The notes under the pieces are model-generated. The model worked only from the letters and a program-made list of their open reading frames with translations, ran no database searches and had not been told where the DNA came from. From Streptococcus sp. F0442 (GTDB taxonomy: Bacteria; Bacillota; Bacilli; Lactobacillales; Streptococcaceae), in NCBI RefSeq assembly GCF_000314795.2, contig NZ_KB373315.1, positions 432,501 through 496,500 of the forward strand: a stretch of DNA of 64,000 nt. Direction: 5' to 3'. Of the stretch, positions 45,678 through 57,672 are shown in pieces (within the stretch, counting starts at the first letter, position 1; every line of letters starts with the position of its first letter). The position numbers and the translations under genes are program-made.

Positions 45678-46060
45678 CGTGCAATTTTTGGATAATCGCG
45701 TGAGAGGATGCTCTCATGAGGAAAGTCCATGCTAGCACAGGCTGTGATGCCTGTAGTGTTTGTGCTAGGTGAATCCATAAGCCTAGGGACTTGAAAGTCA
45801 AGTTACGGCGAGTGAAGGAGCTAAGTCTTCGGATAGGCTCTAGTAACTCTGAAAGTGCCACAGTGACGTAGTTTTTAGGGAAACCTAAAAAGTGGAACGC
45901 GGTAAACCCCTCAAGCTAGCAACCCAAACTTTGGTCGGGGCATGGAATACGTGGAAACGAACATAGTATTCTGACTGGAAACAGTAGACAGATGATTATC
46001 GAAGGAAATGGTACCTAGTCATTTCTGGAACAAAACATGGCTTATAGAAAATTGCATATA
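45678..46060 (+). ncRNA. rnpB: RNase P RNA (type B)
   Basis: The catalytic RNA of RNase P, which removes 5' leaders from pre-tRNA. Recognised by the conserved cores GAGGAAAGTCCATGCTAGCAC (its first 20 bases at about 45718-45737), GTGAAGGAGCTAAG-type P10/11 region, and the 3' core with ACAGTAGACAGATGATTATCG (around 45990-46010). The P1 stem is formed by GTGCAATTTT (45680-45689) and AAAATTGCA (46048-46056). Gene order gpsB-rnpB-methyltransferase matches pneumococcus. Ends are approximate. Confidence 0.93.
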
Positions 46061-46067
46061 GGTTGGT

Positions 46068-46098
46068 GAGGTGGAGAGAGATCTCAACCTCCTTTTTT
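46068..46098 (+). terminator. Terminator of rnpB
   Basis: GAGGT and ACCTC (46068-46072 with 46087-46091) and an inner GAGA/TCTC helix are followed by TTTTTT. An alternative AGGTTG/CAACCT pairing also exists. Confidence 0.7.
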
Positions 46099-46115
46099 AA
46101 AATGATAGGAATAAG

Positions 46116-47273
46116 ATGAAAAAACAATTTGAATTGATTGCAACGGCTGCTGCTGGCCTAGAGGCAGTTGTTGGTCGAGAACTTCGAAATCTTGGTTTTG
46201 ATTGCCAGGTTGAAAATGGACGAGTTCGTTTTCAGGGAGATGTTCGTGCGATCATCGAAACCAATCTTTGGCTCCGTGCAGCTGATAGAGTAAAAATAGT
46301 CGTTGGAAGTTTTCCTGCCAAAACCTTTGAAGAGCTTTTTCAAGGTGTCTTTGCTTTGGATTGGGAAAATTATTTGCCTTTAGGTGCTCGCTTCCCTATT
46401 TCAAAGGCTAAATGTGTTAAATCAAAGTTGCATAATGAACCCAGCGTTCAGGCAATTTCGAAAAAAGCAGTTGTTAAAAAGTTACAAAAACACTATGCTC
46501 GACCAGAAGGAGTTCCCTTGATGGAAAATGGGGCAGAGTTTAAGATTGAAGTAGCGATTCTCAAAGATCAAGCTACCGTGTTAATCGATACTACTGGCAG
46601 TAGCCTTTTCAAGCGTGGCTATCGGACCGAAAAAGGTGGAGCACCCATCAAGGAAAATATGGCTGCAGCAATCCTTCAGTTGTCCAACTGGTATCCTGAT
46701 AAACCTTTGATTGATCCAACATGTGGTTCTGGTACATTTTGTATTGAGGCCGCGATGATGGCACGCAACATGGCGCCTGGTTTAAGGCGATCCTTCTCTT
46801 TTGAAGAATGGAATTGGGTCGACGATCGTCTGATTCAAGAAATTCGTACAGAAGCTAGTAAAAAAATCAATAGAGACCTAGTTTTGGATATCATGGGAAC
46901 AGATATCGATGCTCGGATGGTTGAAATTGCCAAAGAAAATGCTCAAAAAGCGGGCGTTAGCAAGGATATCACCTTTAAACAAATGCGGGTTCAAGATCTT
47001 CGTTCGGATAAGATCAATGGGGTCATTATTTCCAACCCTCCATATGGGGAGCGCTTATCAGATGATGAAGGTGTGACTAAGTTGTATGCGGAAATGGGTC
47101 AAGTGTTTGCTCCTCTCAAAACCTGGAGCAAGTTTATTCTAACCAGTGATGAAGGTTTTGAATCTAAGTACGGCAGTAAAGCAGATAAAAAACGAAAACT
47201 TTATAATGGCACCCTAAAAGTTGATCTCTATCAATATTTTGGGGAACGTGTAAAACGGCAGATTACTACATAG
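46116..47273 (+). CDS. THUMP-domain 23S rRNA (guanine-N2)-methyltransferase, RlmL/YpsC-like
   Basis: A 385-residue SAM-dependent RNA methyltransferase. The N-terminal THUMP domain spans about residues 40-155, and the Rossmann domain has LIDPTCGSGTFCIEAA (motif I) and the catalytic IISNPPYGERL (NPPY). It matches the RlmL N-terminal half and Bacillus YpsC, which methylate G2445 or a related guanine in 23S rRNA; the exact target is inferred. It lies between rnpB and mapZ, 11 nt before the latter. Confidence 0.9.
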   Translation: MKKQFELIATAAAGLEAVVGRELRNLGFDCQVENGRVRFQGDVRAIIETNLWLRAADRVKIVVGSFPAKTFEELFQGVFALDWENYLPLGARFPISKAKCVKSKLHNEPSVQAISKKAVVKKLQKHYARPEGVPLMENGAEFKIEVAILKDQATVLIDTTGSSLFKRGYRTEKGGAPIKENMAAAILQLSNWYPDKPLIDPTCGSGTFCIEAAMMARNMAPGLRRSFSFEEWNWVDDRLIQEIRTEASKKINRDLVLDIMGTDIDARMVEIAKENAQKAGVSKDITFKQMRVQDLRSDKINGVIISNPPYGERLSDDEGVTKLYAEMGQVFAPLKTWSKFILTSDEGFESKYGSKADKKRKLYNGTLKVDLYQYFGERVKRQITT

Positions 47274-47284
47274 AAAGGATTTTT

Positions 47285-48715
47285 ATGACAGAGAAAGACA
47301 AGAAACTATTGGAGCAAGAAACGGAATCCATTTTGGATTTTGAAGATGCCAAGGAGATGACGATCGGACAGGCCAATCGAAAAGCCGAGGAGATTGAGGC
47401 AGGTGTAACTGAAGGTGACAATGTCTTAGACAAATACATCAAGCAACACCGAGCAGAAATTGAAGCGGAAAAATACGATACAAAGATCTTAGCTAAGGAA
47501 GAATTGGCTAAGGCAGAAGAATTGGCGACTGCTGGAGCATCTGTGGAATCAGTAGAAGCTACGGAAGTAAAGGAAACGGTCTTGGAGCAGAAAACTGGAA
47601 AGGATGCCATCTCAACGGAATTACCAGCTAAGATTAAATTTGGTCCAACCCCAACCGAATCGATCGTAGAATCGGAGGACCTTCCTGAGGAAACTCCATC
47701 CAATGCTGGTAAACGAATCAAAACAGTTCTCTATTCTGCCTTAGGTCTTGCGATTGTAGGATCGGCTGTTTTTGTGACCTATAACTGGATGCATAGTCGT
47801 GGAACATCTGGTGGTACAACGGTCGTATCATCTTCTTCTAGTAAATCCTCCTCAAGTTCAAAATCAAGTAGCAGTGAGACGCAAACACAAGCCCAAAAAT
47901 TAGAAGAGTTCACCAAAGCCTACGATGCCTTTTTCGTAGACGAATCAAAAAGTGCTCTGAAAAATGATAAATTTGGAGACTTGGAAAATCTCAAGAAATT
48001 GTTGGACAAACTAGAAGGAAGTAGCGATTACGAAGCCTCTAAAACGAAATATGAAGACCTAGTGAAGCAAGTTTCTGCCATTCAAAAGGTCAATTCACAA
48101 TTTAGTTCACCAGTGATTAAAGATGGGGTTCTTGATGCAACTGCCAAAGCAAAAAGTGATGCTACTTTTGCTGAAACAAAGACTGGCAATGAGAAACTGG
48201 ATAGCTTGCTGAATGATGCGGTTGCCCAAGGGCGTTCCCAACAAGTTGCGACGCCGGCACCTGTGACAGGAACTGGTGGTACAGATACCACTAACACAGT
48301 TGTAGCCCCTGCTCAACCAGTAGCTCCAACTGCTCCGACTACCCCAGCAGCAGGCTCTGCTACAGGTGTTGCAGGAGTTGCAAGTCCAGGCTATTCAGGA
48401 TATGGTCTATCTAGTGATGGGGTCCCACTACAGCGAAATCTGAGCCGTGTGCCATACAACCAAGCTGCTATCAATGATGTGAATAACCCGGCTTGGGTAT
48501 TTGGTGATGGTATTCTTGAAAAAGTATTGAACATTGCCCGTCAACGTGGACACATTACGGGAAATCAATACATCCTAGAGCGTGTAAATATCATAAATGG
48601 AAACGGTTATTACAACCTCTTCAAACCAGACGGAACTTATCTCTTTAGTATTAATGCCAAGACAGGTTATTTCGTTGGGAACGGGAAAGGACATTCAGAC
48701 GCTTTGGATTATTAA
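47285..48715 (+). CDS. mapZ: Division-site selector MapZ (LocZ)
   Basis: MapZ marks the future midcell in streptococci, binds FtsZ and is phosphorylated by StkP. The 476-residue protein has an acidic cytoplasmic domain (1-140) with the conserved N terminus ETESILDFEDAKEMTIGQA, one membrane segment (about 146-168), a Ser/Lys linker, and an extracellular part with a helical domain (about 200-320), an Ala/Pro/Thr-rich spacer, and the folded C-terminal domain (about 385-476) that contacts peptidoglycan. Gene position after the THUMP methyltransferase matches pneumococcus. Role is transferred from that species. Confidence 0.92.
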   Translation: MTEKDKKLLEQETESILDFEDAKEMTIGQANRKAEEIEAGVTEGDNVLDKYIKQHRAEIEAEKYDTKILAKEELAKAEELATAGASVESVEATEVKETVLEQKTGKDAISTELPAKIKFGPTPTESIVESEDLPEETPSNAGKRIKTVLYSALGLAIVGSAVFVTYNWMHSRGTSGGTTVVSSSSSKSSSSSKSSSSETQTQAQKLEEFTKAYDAFFVDESKSALKNDKFGDLENLKKLLDKLEGSSDYEASKTKYEDLVKQVSAIQKVNSQFSSPVIKDGVLDATAKAKSDATFAETKTGNEKLDSLLNDAVAQGRSQQVATPAPVTGTGGTDTTNTVVAPAQPVAPTAPTTPAAGSATGVAGVASPGYSGYGLSSDGVPLQRNLSRVPYNQAAINDVNNPAWVFGDGILEKVLNIARQRGHITGNQYILERVNIINGNGYYNLFKPDGTYLFSINAKTGYFVGNGKGHSDALDY

Positions 48716-48751
48716 TGACAGAGTTGTTTTCTGAAGAAGTTTATAAAAAAT

Positions 48752-48780
48752 AAAGGATGAACCAATCGGTTCATCCTTTT
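48752..48780. terminator. Bidirectional terminator between mapZ and luxS
   Basis: AAAGGATGAACC pairs perfectly with GGTTCATCCTTT around AATC, with T on the right and A on the left. Confidence 0.88.
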
Positions 48781-48784
48781 AGTA

Positions 48785-49267
48785 TTAAACAAGATGACGT
48801 TCAAACGGATCGTCCGAAATTCCTTGATCTAGAATCAAGCGACACCATTCTTTGGCTGAGAAGAGGCTGTGATCCTTGTAATTTCCGCAAGACTCAATGG
48901 TTGTGCCTGGGACATCCTCCCAAGTGCTGATAGAAGCAATTTCTTCTAGAGAATCTTTAATCACTTTAGCAATTTCCGTACTTGAATGCTGTCCCCACAT
49001 GATCATATGAAAACCGGTGCGACATCCAAATGGGGAACAATCAATCATTCCATCGATGCGTTTGCGAATAAGCATTGCAAGAAGGTGCTCGATGGTGTGG
49101 AGCCCTGCCGTTGGAATCGCATTTTCATTGGGTTGCACCAGGCGAATATCAAAGTTAGAGATGATATCTCCTTTGGGTCCAGTTTCCTCACCAATCAAGC
49201 GTACATAGGGAGCCTTTACAGCTGTGTGGTCCAATTCAAAACTTTCAACAATTACTTCTTTTGTCAT
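48785..49267 (-). CDS. luxS: S-ribosylhomocysteine lyase LuxS
   Basis: LuxS splits S-ribosylhomocysteine into homocysteine and DPD, the autoinducer-2 precursor. The 160-residue protein has the metal site H57-T-I-E-H61 and the catalytic/metal Cys region [13 protein letters not shown], with the second ligand in [13 protein letters not shown] chose the ATG at 49267, with AAGGA seven bases upstream, rather than an in-frame TTG at 49273. It is a single leftward gene with its own promoter. Confidence 0.96.
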   Translation of the reverse strand: MTKEVIVESFELDHTAVKAPYVRLIGEETGPKGDIISNFDIRLVQPNENAIPTAGLHTIEHLLAMLIRKRIDGMIDCSPFGCRTGFHMIMWGQHSSTEIAKVIKDSLEEIASISTWEDVPGTTIESCGNYKDHSLFSAKEWCRLILDQGISDDPFERHLV

Positions 49268-49293
49268 ACTCAAATCCTTCTTTGTTTTTCTTG

Positions 49294-49322
49294 ATTATAG
49301 CATAAAAAAGCAGATTCAACAA
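49294..49322 (-). promoter_or_regulatory. Promoter of luxS
   Basis: Read leftward, TTGTTG (49322-49317), a 17-bp spacer ending in TGC, and TATAAT (49299-49294) form an extended -10 promoter. Confidence 0.7.
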
Positions 49323-49424
49323 AGTGGAAATTAATGAATATCTCACAGATGTTCCATGAAAGAAAAGTCGATAAAAGAACAAACGTTAAGCAAAAATATA
49401 AAAGGTTTTTCCTGTTTTTTTAGA

Positions 49425-49453
49425 TTGTTAATTTTAGTAATTTATGGTAAAAT
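49425..49453 (+). promoter_or_regulatory. Promoter of rny
   Basis: TTGTTA (49425-49430), a 17-bp spacer ending in TATGG, and TAAAAT (49448-49453) make a strong extended -10 promoter. Confidence 0.75.
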
Positions 49454-49501
49454 GTAAAAGAATTTTTAATTCAACTAATTAAATAGATTTGGGGTAAAAG
49501 C

Positions 49502-51109
49502 ATGAATTTGTTTATTACAGGTGTTTTTGCCGCGGTCATTGGTTTAGTCATTGGATATGTGGGAACTGCTCTTAAAATGAAAGCTTCAAAAGAAGCTGCG
49601 GAACTCACCCTTTTGAATGCTGAACAAGAAGCAACGAATTTACGTGGACAGGCAGAACGTGAAGCCGATTTGATTTTAAAAGAGGCGAAGCATGAGTCAA
49701 GTTCACTTAAAAAAGAAGCACTTTTGGAGGCAAAGGAAGAAGCCAGAAAATATCGTGAAGAGGTCGATGCTGAGTTTAAGTCAGAACGACAAGAATTGAA
49801 GCAATTAGAAAGCCGTTTGGCAGAACGTGCTAGCAATCTTGATCGCAAAGACGACATTTTAACAAGCAAAGAACAGTCTCTTGAACACAAAGAGCAAAGT
49901 CTTACAGATAGAACTAAACACATTGATACGCGTGAACAACAGCTGGAAGAGCTTGAACACAAGAAAGTAGAAGAACTGGAACGTGTCGCTGCTCTAAGTC
50001 AAGGAGAAGCGCGTGACATTATTTTGAATCAGACGGAAGAGCAACTTTCAAAAGAAATTGCCTCACGGATTCGTGATGCTGAATTGGAAGTGAAAGAACG
50101 TTCTGATAAAATCGCAAAAGACATTCTCGTGCAAGCTATGCAGCGAATGGCGGGTGATTTTGTTGCTGAGCAAACAAACTCAACGGTTCATTTGCCGGAC
50201 GATAGTATGAAGGGTCGGATTATCGGTCGTGAAGGGCGCAATATTCGTACCTTTGAGAGCTTGACAGGTGTCGATGTGATTATTGATGATACGCCTGAAG
50301 TGGTGACCTTGTCAGGGTTTGATCCAATTCGTCGTGAAATCGCCCGCATGACAATGGAGAGCCTTCTCAAAGATGGTCGGATCCATCCAGCCCGTATCGA
50401 AGAACTGGTTGAGAAGAACCGTCAGGAAATTGACAATCGTATTCGTGAATACGGTGAGGCAGCTGCCTATGAAATTGGTGCGCCAAACCTCCATCCAGAT
50501 TTGATGAAAATCATGGGACGGTTGCAATTCCGTACTTCTTATGGTCAAAACGTTTTGCGTCACTCCATTGAAGTTGCCAAACTTTCTGGTATTATTGCCA
50601 GCGAGTTGGGTGAAAATGCTACCTTGGCACGACGGGCTGGTTTCTTGCACGATATCGGGAAAGCGATTGACCGTGAGGTGGAAGGAAGTCACGTCGAGAT
50701 TGGAACTGAATTGGCACGGAAGTACAAGGAACACCCAGTGGTGGTCAATACCATTGCCAGTCACCATGGTGACGTGGAACCAGAAAGTGTCATCGCAGTC
50801 ATTGTCGCTGCAGCGGATGCCTTGAGTGCAGCTCGGCCTGGAGCACGAAGTGAGTCACTTGAAAGCTACATCAAACGCTTGCAAGATCTTGAAGAAATTG
50901 CAAATAGTTTTGAAGGAGTTAAGACAAGTTTCGCCCTTCAAGCGGGTCGTGAAATCCGTATTATGGTTAGCCCTGAGGCAATCAAGGATGATAAAGTGAC
51001 GATCTTGGCTCATGATATTCGTGAGAAGATCGAGTCCAATCTTGAATATCCTGGAAACATTAAGGTTACCGTTATTCGAGAATTGCGTGCAGTCGATTAC
51101 GCAAAATAA
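49502..51109 (+). CDS. rny: Ribonuclease Y
   Basis: RNase Y is the membrane-tethered endoribonuclease that starts mRNA decay in Firmicutes. The 535-residue protein has an N-terminal anchor (about 2-22), a long charged coiled coil (about 25-200), a KH domain ([18 protein letters not shown], about 238-255), and an HD domain with H354 and the H383-D384 pair in [10 protein letters not shown], followed by [14 protein letters not shown] precedes the ATG at 49502. Single-gene unit. Confidence 0.96.
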   Translation: MNLFITGVFAAVIGLVIGYVGTALKMKASKEAAELTLLNAEQEATNLRGQAEREADLILKEAKHESSSLKKEALLEAKEEARKYREEVDAEFKSERQELKQLESRLAERASNLDRKDDILTSKEQSLEHKEQSLTDRTKHIDTREQQLEELEHKKVEELERVAALSQGEARDIILNQTEEQLSKEIASRIRDAELEVKERSDKIAKDILVQAMQRMAGDFVAEQTNSTVHLPDDSMKGRIIGREGRNIRTFESLTGVDVIIDDTPEVVTLSGFDPIRREIARMTMESLLKDGRIHPARIEELVEKNRQEIDNRIREYGEAAAYEIGAPNLHPDLMKIMGRLQFRTSYGQNVLRHSIEVAKLSGIIASELGENATLARRAGFLHDIGKAIDREVEGSHVEIGTELARKYKEHPVVVNTIASHHGDVEPESVIAVIVAAADALSAARPGARSESLESYIKRLQDLEEIANSFEGVKTSFALQAGREIRIMVSPEAIKDDKVTILAHDIREKIESNLEYPGNIKVTVIRELRAVDYAK

Positions 51110-51111
51110 AC

Positions 51112-51145
51112 AAAAAGCTTGAGATCTAGCATCTCAAGCTTTTTG
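51112..51145 (+). terminator. Terminator after rny
   Basis: A perfect 14-bp stem, AAAAAGCTTGAGAT with its complement, has a CTAGC loop and ends in T residues. Confidence 0.88.
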
Positions 51146-51159
51146 AATGAAAAAATCAG

Positions 51160-51188
51160 TTGAAAATTAGGCCGATTTTTGTTACACT
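51160..51188 (+). promoter_or_regulatory. Promoter of the gmk-rpoZ-priA-fmt-rsmB-phpP-stkP operon
   Basis: TTGAAA (51160-51165) and TACACT (51183-51188) are separated by 17 bp. No other clear promoter or terminator was seen until after stkP. Confidence 0.65.
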
Positions 51189-51194
51189 AGATAG

Positions 51195-51848
<654 letters not shown>

Positions 51849-51873
51849 ATAATTAGAAATTAGGTATAGGAAT

Positions 51874-52188
51874 ATGATGTTAAAACCTTCTATTGATACA
51901 TTGCTTGACAAAGTACCATCAAAATATTCATTGGTCATTCTTGAGGCAAAACGGGCCCACGAATTGGAAAGTGGTGCAGTACCAACTCAAGAATTCCAAT
52001 CAGTTAAATCAACATTACAAGCGCTTGAAGAAATCGAGTCTGGAAACGTAGTTGTTCACCCGGATCCAGAAGCAAAACGTGAAGCGCTTCGTCGTCGGAT
52101 TGAAGCAGAGCGGATTCGCAAAGAAGAAGAAGAGCGCAAAATTAAGGAACAAATTGCCAAAGAAAAAGAAGATGGTGAAAAAATTTAA
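51874..52188 (+). CDS. rpoZ: RNA polymerase omega subunit
   Basis: The omega subunit supports assembly of RNA polymerase. The 104-residue protein contains the conserved [20 protein letters not shown] start and [10 protein letters not shown], which cradle the beta-prime C terminus, and a highly charged Glu/Lys-rich C-terminal helix typical of streptococci. TAGGA precedes the ATG. It lies between gmk and priA as in most Firmicutes. Confidence 0.94.
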   Translation: MMLKPSIDTLLDKVPSKYSLVILEAKRAHELESGAVPTQEFQSVKSTLQALEEIESGNVVVHPDPEAKREALRRRIEAERIRKEEEERKIKEQIAKEKEDGEKI

Positions 52189-52275
52189 GGTTGGGGCTTC
52201 TCAATCTTATTTTTTGCTATTTAAAGGGTTCCGTGATAAAGTAAAGCTCATATGATAGAGGCTGGAGGTGAAAAA

Positions 52276-54660
52276 GTGATAGCAAAAGTCATCGTAGATG
52301 TCCCATTGATGCAGACAGATAAACCCTATTCTTATCAGATCCCATCAGAATTTGAGGATATGGTGGAGGCAGGTATGCGAGTTCATGTCCCCTTTGGTAA
52401 AGGGAATCGCCTCATTCAAGGGATTGTGGTAGATGTTTTAGAAGAGGCAGACACAAGCGAGGAATTAAAAGCGATTGTGGAGGTCTTGGATTACACTCCG
52501 GTCTTAAATCAAGAACAGTTCTGGTTGGCGGATCAATTACGAAAAAGTGTTTTTTCTTATAAGATCACGATTTTAAAAACCATGCTTCCTTCTCTCCTCA
52601 ATTCGAGTTATGATAAGATTTTGTATCCTCAACCTTCTTTAGATCCCACTCTCAAAGTGAAACTTTTTGGTGAAAAAAATGAAGTTTCTTTTTCTTCTCT
52701 AGATGCGGCCGATCAAGCCCAAGTGATGCGGTTGGTCAGAAAAGGAGATTTGGTACTTGAATACAAGGCCAAGGATAAGAAACAAGTTAAAACAGAAAAA
52801 TGGTATCGCGTTAACCAGGAAGGATTAAAAGAACTTCAACCATTAGCGAGAGCTAAAAAAAGGCTAGCATTGAAAGAGCGCCTGTTACTAGAGCAAGGGG
52901 AGCAACCCTTAGCAGGATTGTATCAGGATTTTTCACGAGAAGTAGTGGCTTATTTTATTGATCAGGGTGCTTTAGAAATAACAGAACGAGAAGTGAATCG
53001 GGCGGCTGCATATTATGAAGGCAAAGAACAGACCCAGGCTCTGCTTTTAAATTCAGAGCAAGCAAAAGCTGTCGAAACAGTAGTTTCTCAAATTGGGAAA
53101 ACATCAAAGCCTTTTTTATTAGAAGGTGTGACTGGAAGTGGGAAAACAGAAGTTTATCTGCAGATTATTCAGGAAGTTCTAAATAAGGGGAAAACGGCTA
53201 TTATGTTGGTCCCTGAAATTTCCCTGACACCACAGATGACAGACCGTTTTATCTCGCGTTTTGGTCAGGAAGTAGCCATTCTACACTCGGGTTTATCAAA
53301 TGGTGAGAAGTATGATCAATGGCGAAAAGTTGAACGTGGGGAGGCCAAGGTAGTCGTTGGAGCGCGCTCAGCCATCTTTGCTCCTTTAAAAAACATCGGA
53401 GCTATCATCATTGATGAGGAGCACGAGGCTTCCTACAAACAAGATAGTAATCCACGCTACCACGCAAGGGAAGTCGCAGTCCTAAGGGCTCAGTACAATC
53501 AAGCAGTCTTGCTTCTTGGATCTGCTACACCAAGTTTAGAATCGCGGGCTCGTGCAACAAAAGGGGTTTATGAATTAATTCGTCTCACCCAGCGGGCCAA
53601 TCCGGCAGCCAAAATTCCAGAAGTTAAAGTCGTTGATTTTCGTGATTATATTGGCCAAAATGAAGCTGGTAACTTCACTCCGGTTCTAGTGGAAGCTATT
53701 GCTGATCGCTTGCAGAAAAAAGAGCAGGTTGTCTTGATGTTGAACCGCCGTGGTTATTCCAGTTTTGTCATGTGTCGCGAGTGTGGAACTGTAGATACTT
53801 GTCCCAATTGTGACATCTCTTTGACCCTCCACATGGATACTAAAACCATGAACTGTCATTATTGTGGCTATAGTAAAGCGATTCCTCGACACTGTCCAAA
53901 TTGCCAAAGTCCTTCCATTCGTTATTACGGGACAGGAACACAAAAAGCTTATGATGAATTACAAGAGATCTTTCCTGAAGCTAAAATTCTGCGAATGGAT
54001 GTGGATACCACTCGAAAAAAGGGGAGCCACGCAGCGATATTAGATGCTTTTGGGAATGGAGAAGCGGATATTTTGTTAGGGACGCAAATGATTGCGAAGG
54101 GATTGGATTTTCCAAATGTGACGTTAGTGGGTGTCTTGAATGCGGATACTTCTTTAAATTTACCGGATTATCGATCCTCTGAGAGAACCTTTCAACTCTT
54201 GACTCAGGTGGCAGGAAGGGCCGGACGAGCAGAGAAAGAAGGAGAGGTTATCATTCAAAGCTACAACCCCAATCATTATGCGATTCGATTTGCCAAAGAC
54301 CAAGATTATGAAGGTTTTTTTGCCTATGAAATGCAGATTCGCCGGCAGTTAGGCTATACGCCTTATTACTTCACAGTTGGGCTAACCCTATCTCATAAGA
54401 GTGAGGAAATGGTGAAGGAGAAGTCACATCAGGTCATGGAAATTCTCCGATCTGGCTTATCTGATCAGGTCCAAATCTTAGGACCAACACCTAAACCAAT
54501 TGCACGCACACATAATTTGTATCATTATCAAATCATTGTGAAATATCGTTTCGAAGAAGGCATGACTCAGGTCTTGAATCAAATCTTAGAATTTACACAA
54601 GAAAGAGGCAACCAAGATCTACGTGTCAGTATTGATAATGAACCTCAAAGTTTTATGTAA
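52276..54660 (+). CDS. priA: Primosomal protein N' (replication restart helicase PriA)
   Basis: PriA recognises stalled forks and reloads the replicative helicase. The 794-residue protein has an N-terminal DNA-binding domain, helicase motif [16 protein letters not shown] in [17 protein letters not shown], the zinc-binding insertion with Cys pairs CRECG, CPNCD, CHYCG and CPNCQ (about 505-555), and [14 protein letters not shown] chose the GTG at 52276: GGAGG lies seven bases before it and the family N terminus begins there. An in-frame ATG at 52252 has no binding site. It is followed by fmt after 11 nt. Confidence 0.94.
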   Translation: MIAKVIVDVPLMQTDKPYSYQIPSEFEDMVEAGMRVHVPFGKGNRLIQGIVVDVLEEADTSEELKAIVEVLDYTPVLNQEQFWLADQLRKSVFSYKITILKTMLPSLLNSSYDKILYPQPSLDPTLKVKLFGEKNEVSFSSLDAADQAQVMRLVRKGDLVLEYKAKDKKQVKTEKWYRVNQEGLKELQPLARAKKRLALKERLLLEQGEQPLAGLYQDFSREVVAYFIDQGALEITEREVNRAAAYYEGKEQTQALLLNSEQAKAVETVVSQIGKTSKPFLLEGVTGSGKTEVYLQIIQEVLNKGKTAIMLVPEISLTPQMTDRFISRFGQEVAILHSGLSNGEKYDQWRKVERGEAKVVVGARSAIFAPLKNIGAIIIDEEHEASYKQDSNPRYHAREVAVLRAQYNQAVLLLGSATPSLESRARATKGVYELIRLTQRANPAAKIPEVKVVDFRDYIGQNEAGNFTPVLVEAIADRLQKKEQVVLMLNRRGYSSFVMCRECGTVDTCPNCDISLTLHMDTKTMNCHYCGYSKAIPRHCPNCQSPSIRYYGTGTQKAYDELQEIFPEAKILRMDVDTTRKKGSHAAILDAFGNGEADILLGTQMIAKGLDFPNVTLVGVLNADTSLNLPDYRSSERTFQLLTQVAGRAGRAEKEGEVIIQSYNPNHYAIRFAKDQDYEGFFAYEMQIRRQLGYTPYYFTVGLTLSHKSEEMVKEKSHQVMEILRSGLSDQVQILGPTPKPIARTHNLYHYQIIVKYRFEEGMTQVLNQILEFTQERGNQDLRVSIDNEPQSFM

Positions 54661-54671
54661 GGAAGAAAGAA

Positions 54672-55607
54672 ATGACAAAATTAATTTTTATGGGAACGCC
54701 TGATTTTTCAGCGACGGTTTTAAAGGGATTGTTAGCAGATTCGCGCTATGAAATTTTGGCAGTTGTGACTCAACCAGACCGCAAAGTAGGTCGCAAAAAA
54801 GAGATTCGAATGACCCCGGTGAAGCAGGTAGCTTTGGAACATCAACTACCGGTTCTTCAGCCGGAGAAATTATCGGGTAGTCCAGAAATGGAAACTCTCT
54901 TATCACTAGATGCAGATGGAATTGTGACCGCTGCTTTTGGACAATTTTTACCGACAAAATTGTTGGAGAACTTCCAATTTGCAGTGAATGTCCACGCGTC
55001 TTTGCTGCCTAAATATAGAGGTGGGGCTCCCATTCACTATGCTCTGATCAATGGTGATGAAGAAGCTGGGGTTACAATTATGGAAATGGTCAAGGAAATG
55101 GATGCCGGAGACATGATTGCAGCTCGTTCTCTCCCAATTTTAGATGAGGACAATGTGGGAACTTTGTTTGAAAAATTGGCTGTCCTTGGACGTGACTTAC
55201 TCCTAGATACTTTGCCAGCTTACCTGGCAGGGGAGATCAAGCCAAGTCCACAAGATCCAAGTTTGGTTACATTTTCACCGAATATTTTACCGGAAGAAGA
55301 GGTTTTGGACTGGACCAAAACCAATCGCCAAGTCTTTAATCAGATCCGAGGGATGAATCCTTGGCCGGTCGCTCATACGTTATTAAATGGGCAACGCTTT
55401 AAAGTTTATGAAGCAGAGCTATGCGAAGGAAATGGAAATCCAGGAGAAGTGATTGGTTTGAGCAAAAAAGAGTTGGTAGTCGCTACAGGAGAAGGTGCTC
55501 TATCCCTCAAAGTCGTGCAGCCCGCAGGAAAACCTAAAATGTCTATTACAGACTTTTTAAACGGTGCCGGTCGTCAATTACATGTAGGTGATCGCTTTGG
55601 AAATTAA
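54672..55607 (+). CDS. fmt: Methionyl-tRNA formyltransferase
   Basis: Fmt formylates initiator Met-tRNA. The 311-residue protein starts [16 protein letters not shown], has the formyl-THF signature [24 protein letters not shown] with catalytic Asn and His, the [17 protein letters not shown] strand and a C-terminal OB-like domain. GGAAG precedes the ATG. It overlaps rsmB by about 11 bases, the conserved fmt-rsmB (sun) pair. Confidence 0.96.
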   Translation: MTKLIFMGTPDFSATVLKGLLADSRYEILAVVTQPDRKVGRKKEIRMTPVKQVALEHQLPVLQPEKLSGSPEMETLLSLDADGIVTAAFGQFLPTKLLENFQFAVNVHASLLPKYRGGAPIHYALINGDEEAGVTIMEMVKEMDAGDMIAARSLPILDEDNVGTLFEKLAVLGRDLLLDTLPAYLAGEIKPSPQDPSLVTFSPNILPEEEVLDWTKTNRQVFNQIRGMNPWPVAHTLLNGQRFKVYEAELCEGNGNPGEVIGLSKKELVVATGEGALSLKVVQPAGKPKMSITDFLNGAGRQLHVGDRFGN

Positions 55608-56910
55608 ACAAATGAATGCGCGTGAACAGATTGTTCGTGTTTTAGAAGAGATCTTTGAACACGGAGCTTATTCCAACATTGCCCTGAATCAAGCGCTAGA
55701 ACAATCTCTGTTTTCAGATAAGGATAAAAGCTTTGTGACGGAGGTTGTATACGGTACCGTAGCAAGGAAAATAACGCTCGAATGGTATCTTGCCCACGTG
55801 ATCGAGGATCGAACAAAGTTGGATCAGTGGCTTTATTATCTTTTGATGATGAGTCTCTATCAACTTGCCTATTTGGACCGTATTCCCGACCATGCTGTTG
55901 TCAATGAAGCAGTACGGATCGCAAAACGTCGTAAAGAGGGTAGCGAAAAGTTTGTCAATGCAATTCTCAGAAAGCTGATCCGCGAGGGCCTACCAGATAC
56001 TGAAACCATCAAGCGAAAGAATAAGCGTTATTCGGTTCAGTACTCCCTACCCGTCTGGTTGGTCAAAGCATTGATCGAAGAATACGGTGAAGAGCGAGCT
56101 CTGGCTATTTTTGAAAGTTTATACCAGCGTAATAAATCCAGCATTCGTGTCATCGATTTGAGTGAGAAAGAACAACTAGCCCAGATGCTGGAAGCAAATG
56201 AATCCCTCATAGCAACTTCAGCGCTCGTGAAAAATCAGGGGCATTTTGCAGGGCACTCTTTATTTAGAGAAGGGCGCATCACCATTCAGGATGAATCCAG
56301 CCAATTGGTCGCTCCAGCTTTGGATTTACAAGGAGATGAGTGGGTTCTAGATGCTTGTGCAGCACCGGGAGGGAAGACGACTCACCTTGCTTCTTATCTC
56401 ACAACTGGAAAAGTCACGGCCTTGGATCTCTATGATCACAAACTAAAATTGATTCAAGAAAATGCCAATCGTCTCCATGTTGCAGACAAAATTTTGACAA
56501 AGAAGTTAGATGCGACCAAAGTCTTTGAAGCATTTGGCTCTGATGCATTCGATAAAATATTGGTGGATGCACCTTGTTCAGGGATAGGTTTGATACGGAG
56601 GAAGCCCGATATCAAGTACAATAAAGAGAGTGCAGATTTTGCATCTTTACAAGCTATTCAATTGGCAATTCTGGATAGTGTTTGTCAAAGTGTGCGTAAA
56701 GGTGGTATAATAGTGTACAGTACGTGTACAATTATGGGAAAAGAAAATTTTGAAGTGGTGGACCAATTTTTGAAACACCATCCAAATTTCAAACAAGTTC
56801 CATTGGAGCACGAAAGAAAAGATATTCTCAAGAATGATTGTATTCTTATTACACCTGAATTATATGGAAGCGACGGCTTCTTTATCAGTCGTTTTAAGAG
56901 AATATCATAA
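55597..56910 (+). CDS. rsmB: 16S rRNA (cytosine-967-C5)-methyltransferase RsmB
   Basis: RsmB methylates C967 of 16S rRNA. The 437-residue protein has a NusB-like helical N-terminal domain (about 1-140, with [10 protein letters not shown] and [13 protein letters not shown]) and a Rossmann domain with [15 protein letters not shown] and the two catalytic-region cysteines in [12 protein letters not shown] and STCTIM. The start is not certain: TTG at 55597 has AGGTGA at good spacing and matches the family length; GTG at 55588 is inside that site and ATG at 55612 is a third choice. Coupled to fmt and followed by phpP. Confidence 0.92.
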   Translation: MEIKQMNAREQIVRVLEEIFEHGAYSNIALNQALEQSLFSDKDKSFVTEVVYGTVARKITLEWYLAHVIEDRTKLDQWLYYLLMMSLYQLAYLDRIPDHAVVNEAVRIAKRRKEGSEKFVNAILRKLIREGLPDTETIKRKNKRYSVQYSLPVWLVKALIEEYGEERALAIFESLYQRNKSSIRVIDLSEKEQLAQMLEANESLIATSALVKNQGHFAGHSLFREGRITIQDESSQLVAPALDLQGDEWVLDACAAPGGKTTHLASYLTTGKVTALDLYDHKLKLIQENANRLHVADKILTKKLDATKVFEAFGSDAFDKILVDAPCSGIGLIRRKPDIKYNKESADFASLQAIQLAILDSVCQSVRKGGIIVYSTCTIMGKENFEVVDQFLKHHPNFKQVPLEHERKDILKNDCILITPELYGSDGFFISRFKRIS

Positions 56911-56931
56911 TATCAGGAGGAAACTGACAGT

Positions 56932-57672
56932 ATGGATATGACGATCTTAACCGATGTAGGTCAAAGACGGACAAATAACCAAGACTATGCAAATCAATAT
57001 AGAAACAAAGCAGGAAAATCCATGATTTTTCTTGCTGATGGTATGGGGGGACACCGTGCCGGAAATATTGCTAGTGAAATGGCAGTCACAGACCTAGGTG
57101 CGGCCTGGGTTTCTTCTGAAATCGAGACAGTGAATCAAGTTCGGGAATGGTTTGCAGAACATTTAGAAGCTGTGAACCGTCGGATTCATTTAGCAGGTCA
57201 AGATGATGAACATAAAGGAATGGGAACAACACTGGAAGCCTTGGCTTTTGTAGAAGGACAAGTGATTTTTGCCCATGTTGGAGATTCGCGGATTAGTCTC
57301 ATTCGTCAGGGCGAATACCAGCAGTTGACTAGTGATCATTCTCTTGTAAATGCCCTTTTACGAGCTGGTCAAATTACAGAAGAAGAAGCAGCCCATCATC
57401 CTCAGCGTAACATCATCACCCAATCTATTGGTCAAAAAGACGAGCTAGAGCCGGATTATGGTTTGGTAACTGTTGAAGCAGATGATTATATTTTGATCAA
57501 TAGTGATGGTTTAACCAATATGATCGGCCCTGATGAGATCAGAGACATTGTCTTGAGTGATGTTTCGCTAGAAGAAAAAGCTCAAACCTTGATTCGTTTT
57601 GCCAATAATGCTGGAGGTTTGGATAATATCACCGTTGTACTGCTCCACTTCACTGAGGAGGACGCAGCATGA
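56932..57672 (+). CDS. phpP: PP2C-type Ser/Thr phosphatase PhpP (Stp1)
   Basis: PhpP dephosphorylates StkP and its targets, including division proteins. The 246-residue cytoplasmic PP2C enzyme has the metal-binding motifs [33 protein letters not shown], and the C-terminal NSDGLTNM and [15 protein letters not shown] precedes the ATG. It overlaps stkP by four bases, so phosphatase and kinase are made together. Confidence 0.96.
   Translation: MDMTILTDVGQRRTNNQDYANQYRNKAGKSMIFLADGMGGHRAGNIASEMAVTDLGAAWVSSEIETVNQVREWFAEHLEAVNRRIHLAGQDDEHKGMGTTLEALAFVEGQVIFAHVGDSRISLIRQGEYQQLTSDHSLVNALLRAGQITEEEAAHHPQRNIITQSIGQKDELEPDYGLVTVEADDYILINSDGLTNMIGPDEIRDIVLSDVSLEEKAQTLIRFANNAGGLDNITVVLLHFTEEDAA

Noticed and set aside
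46116..47273. Calling the THUMP methyltransferase a full RlmL/RlmKL fusion.
   Set aside because: It is 385 residues and has only the THUMP and N2-guanine methyltransferase domains. The second methyltransferase domain (RlmK) of the enterobacterial fusion is absent.
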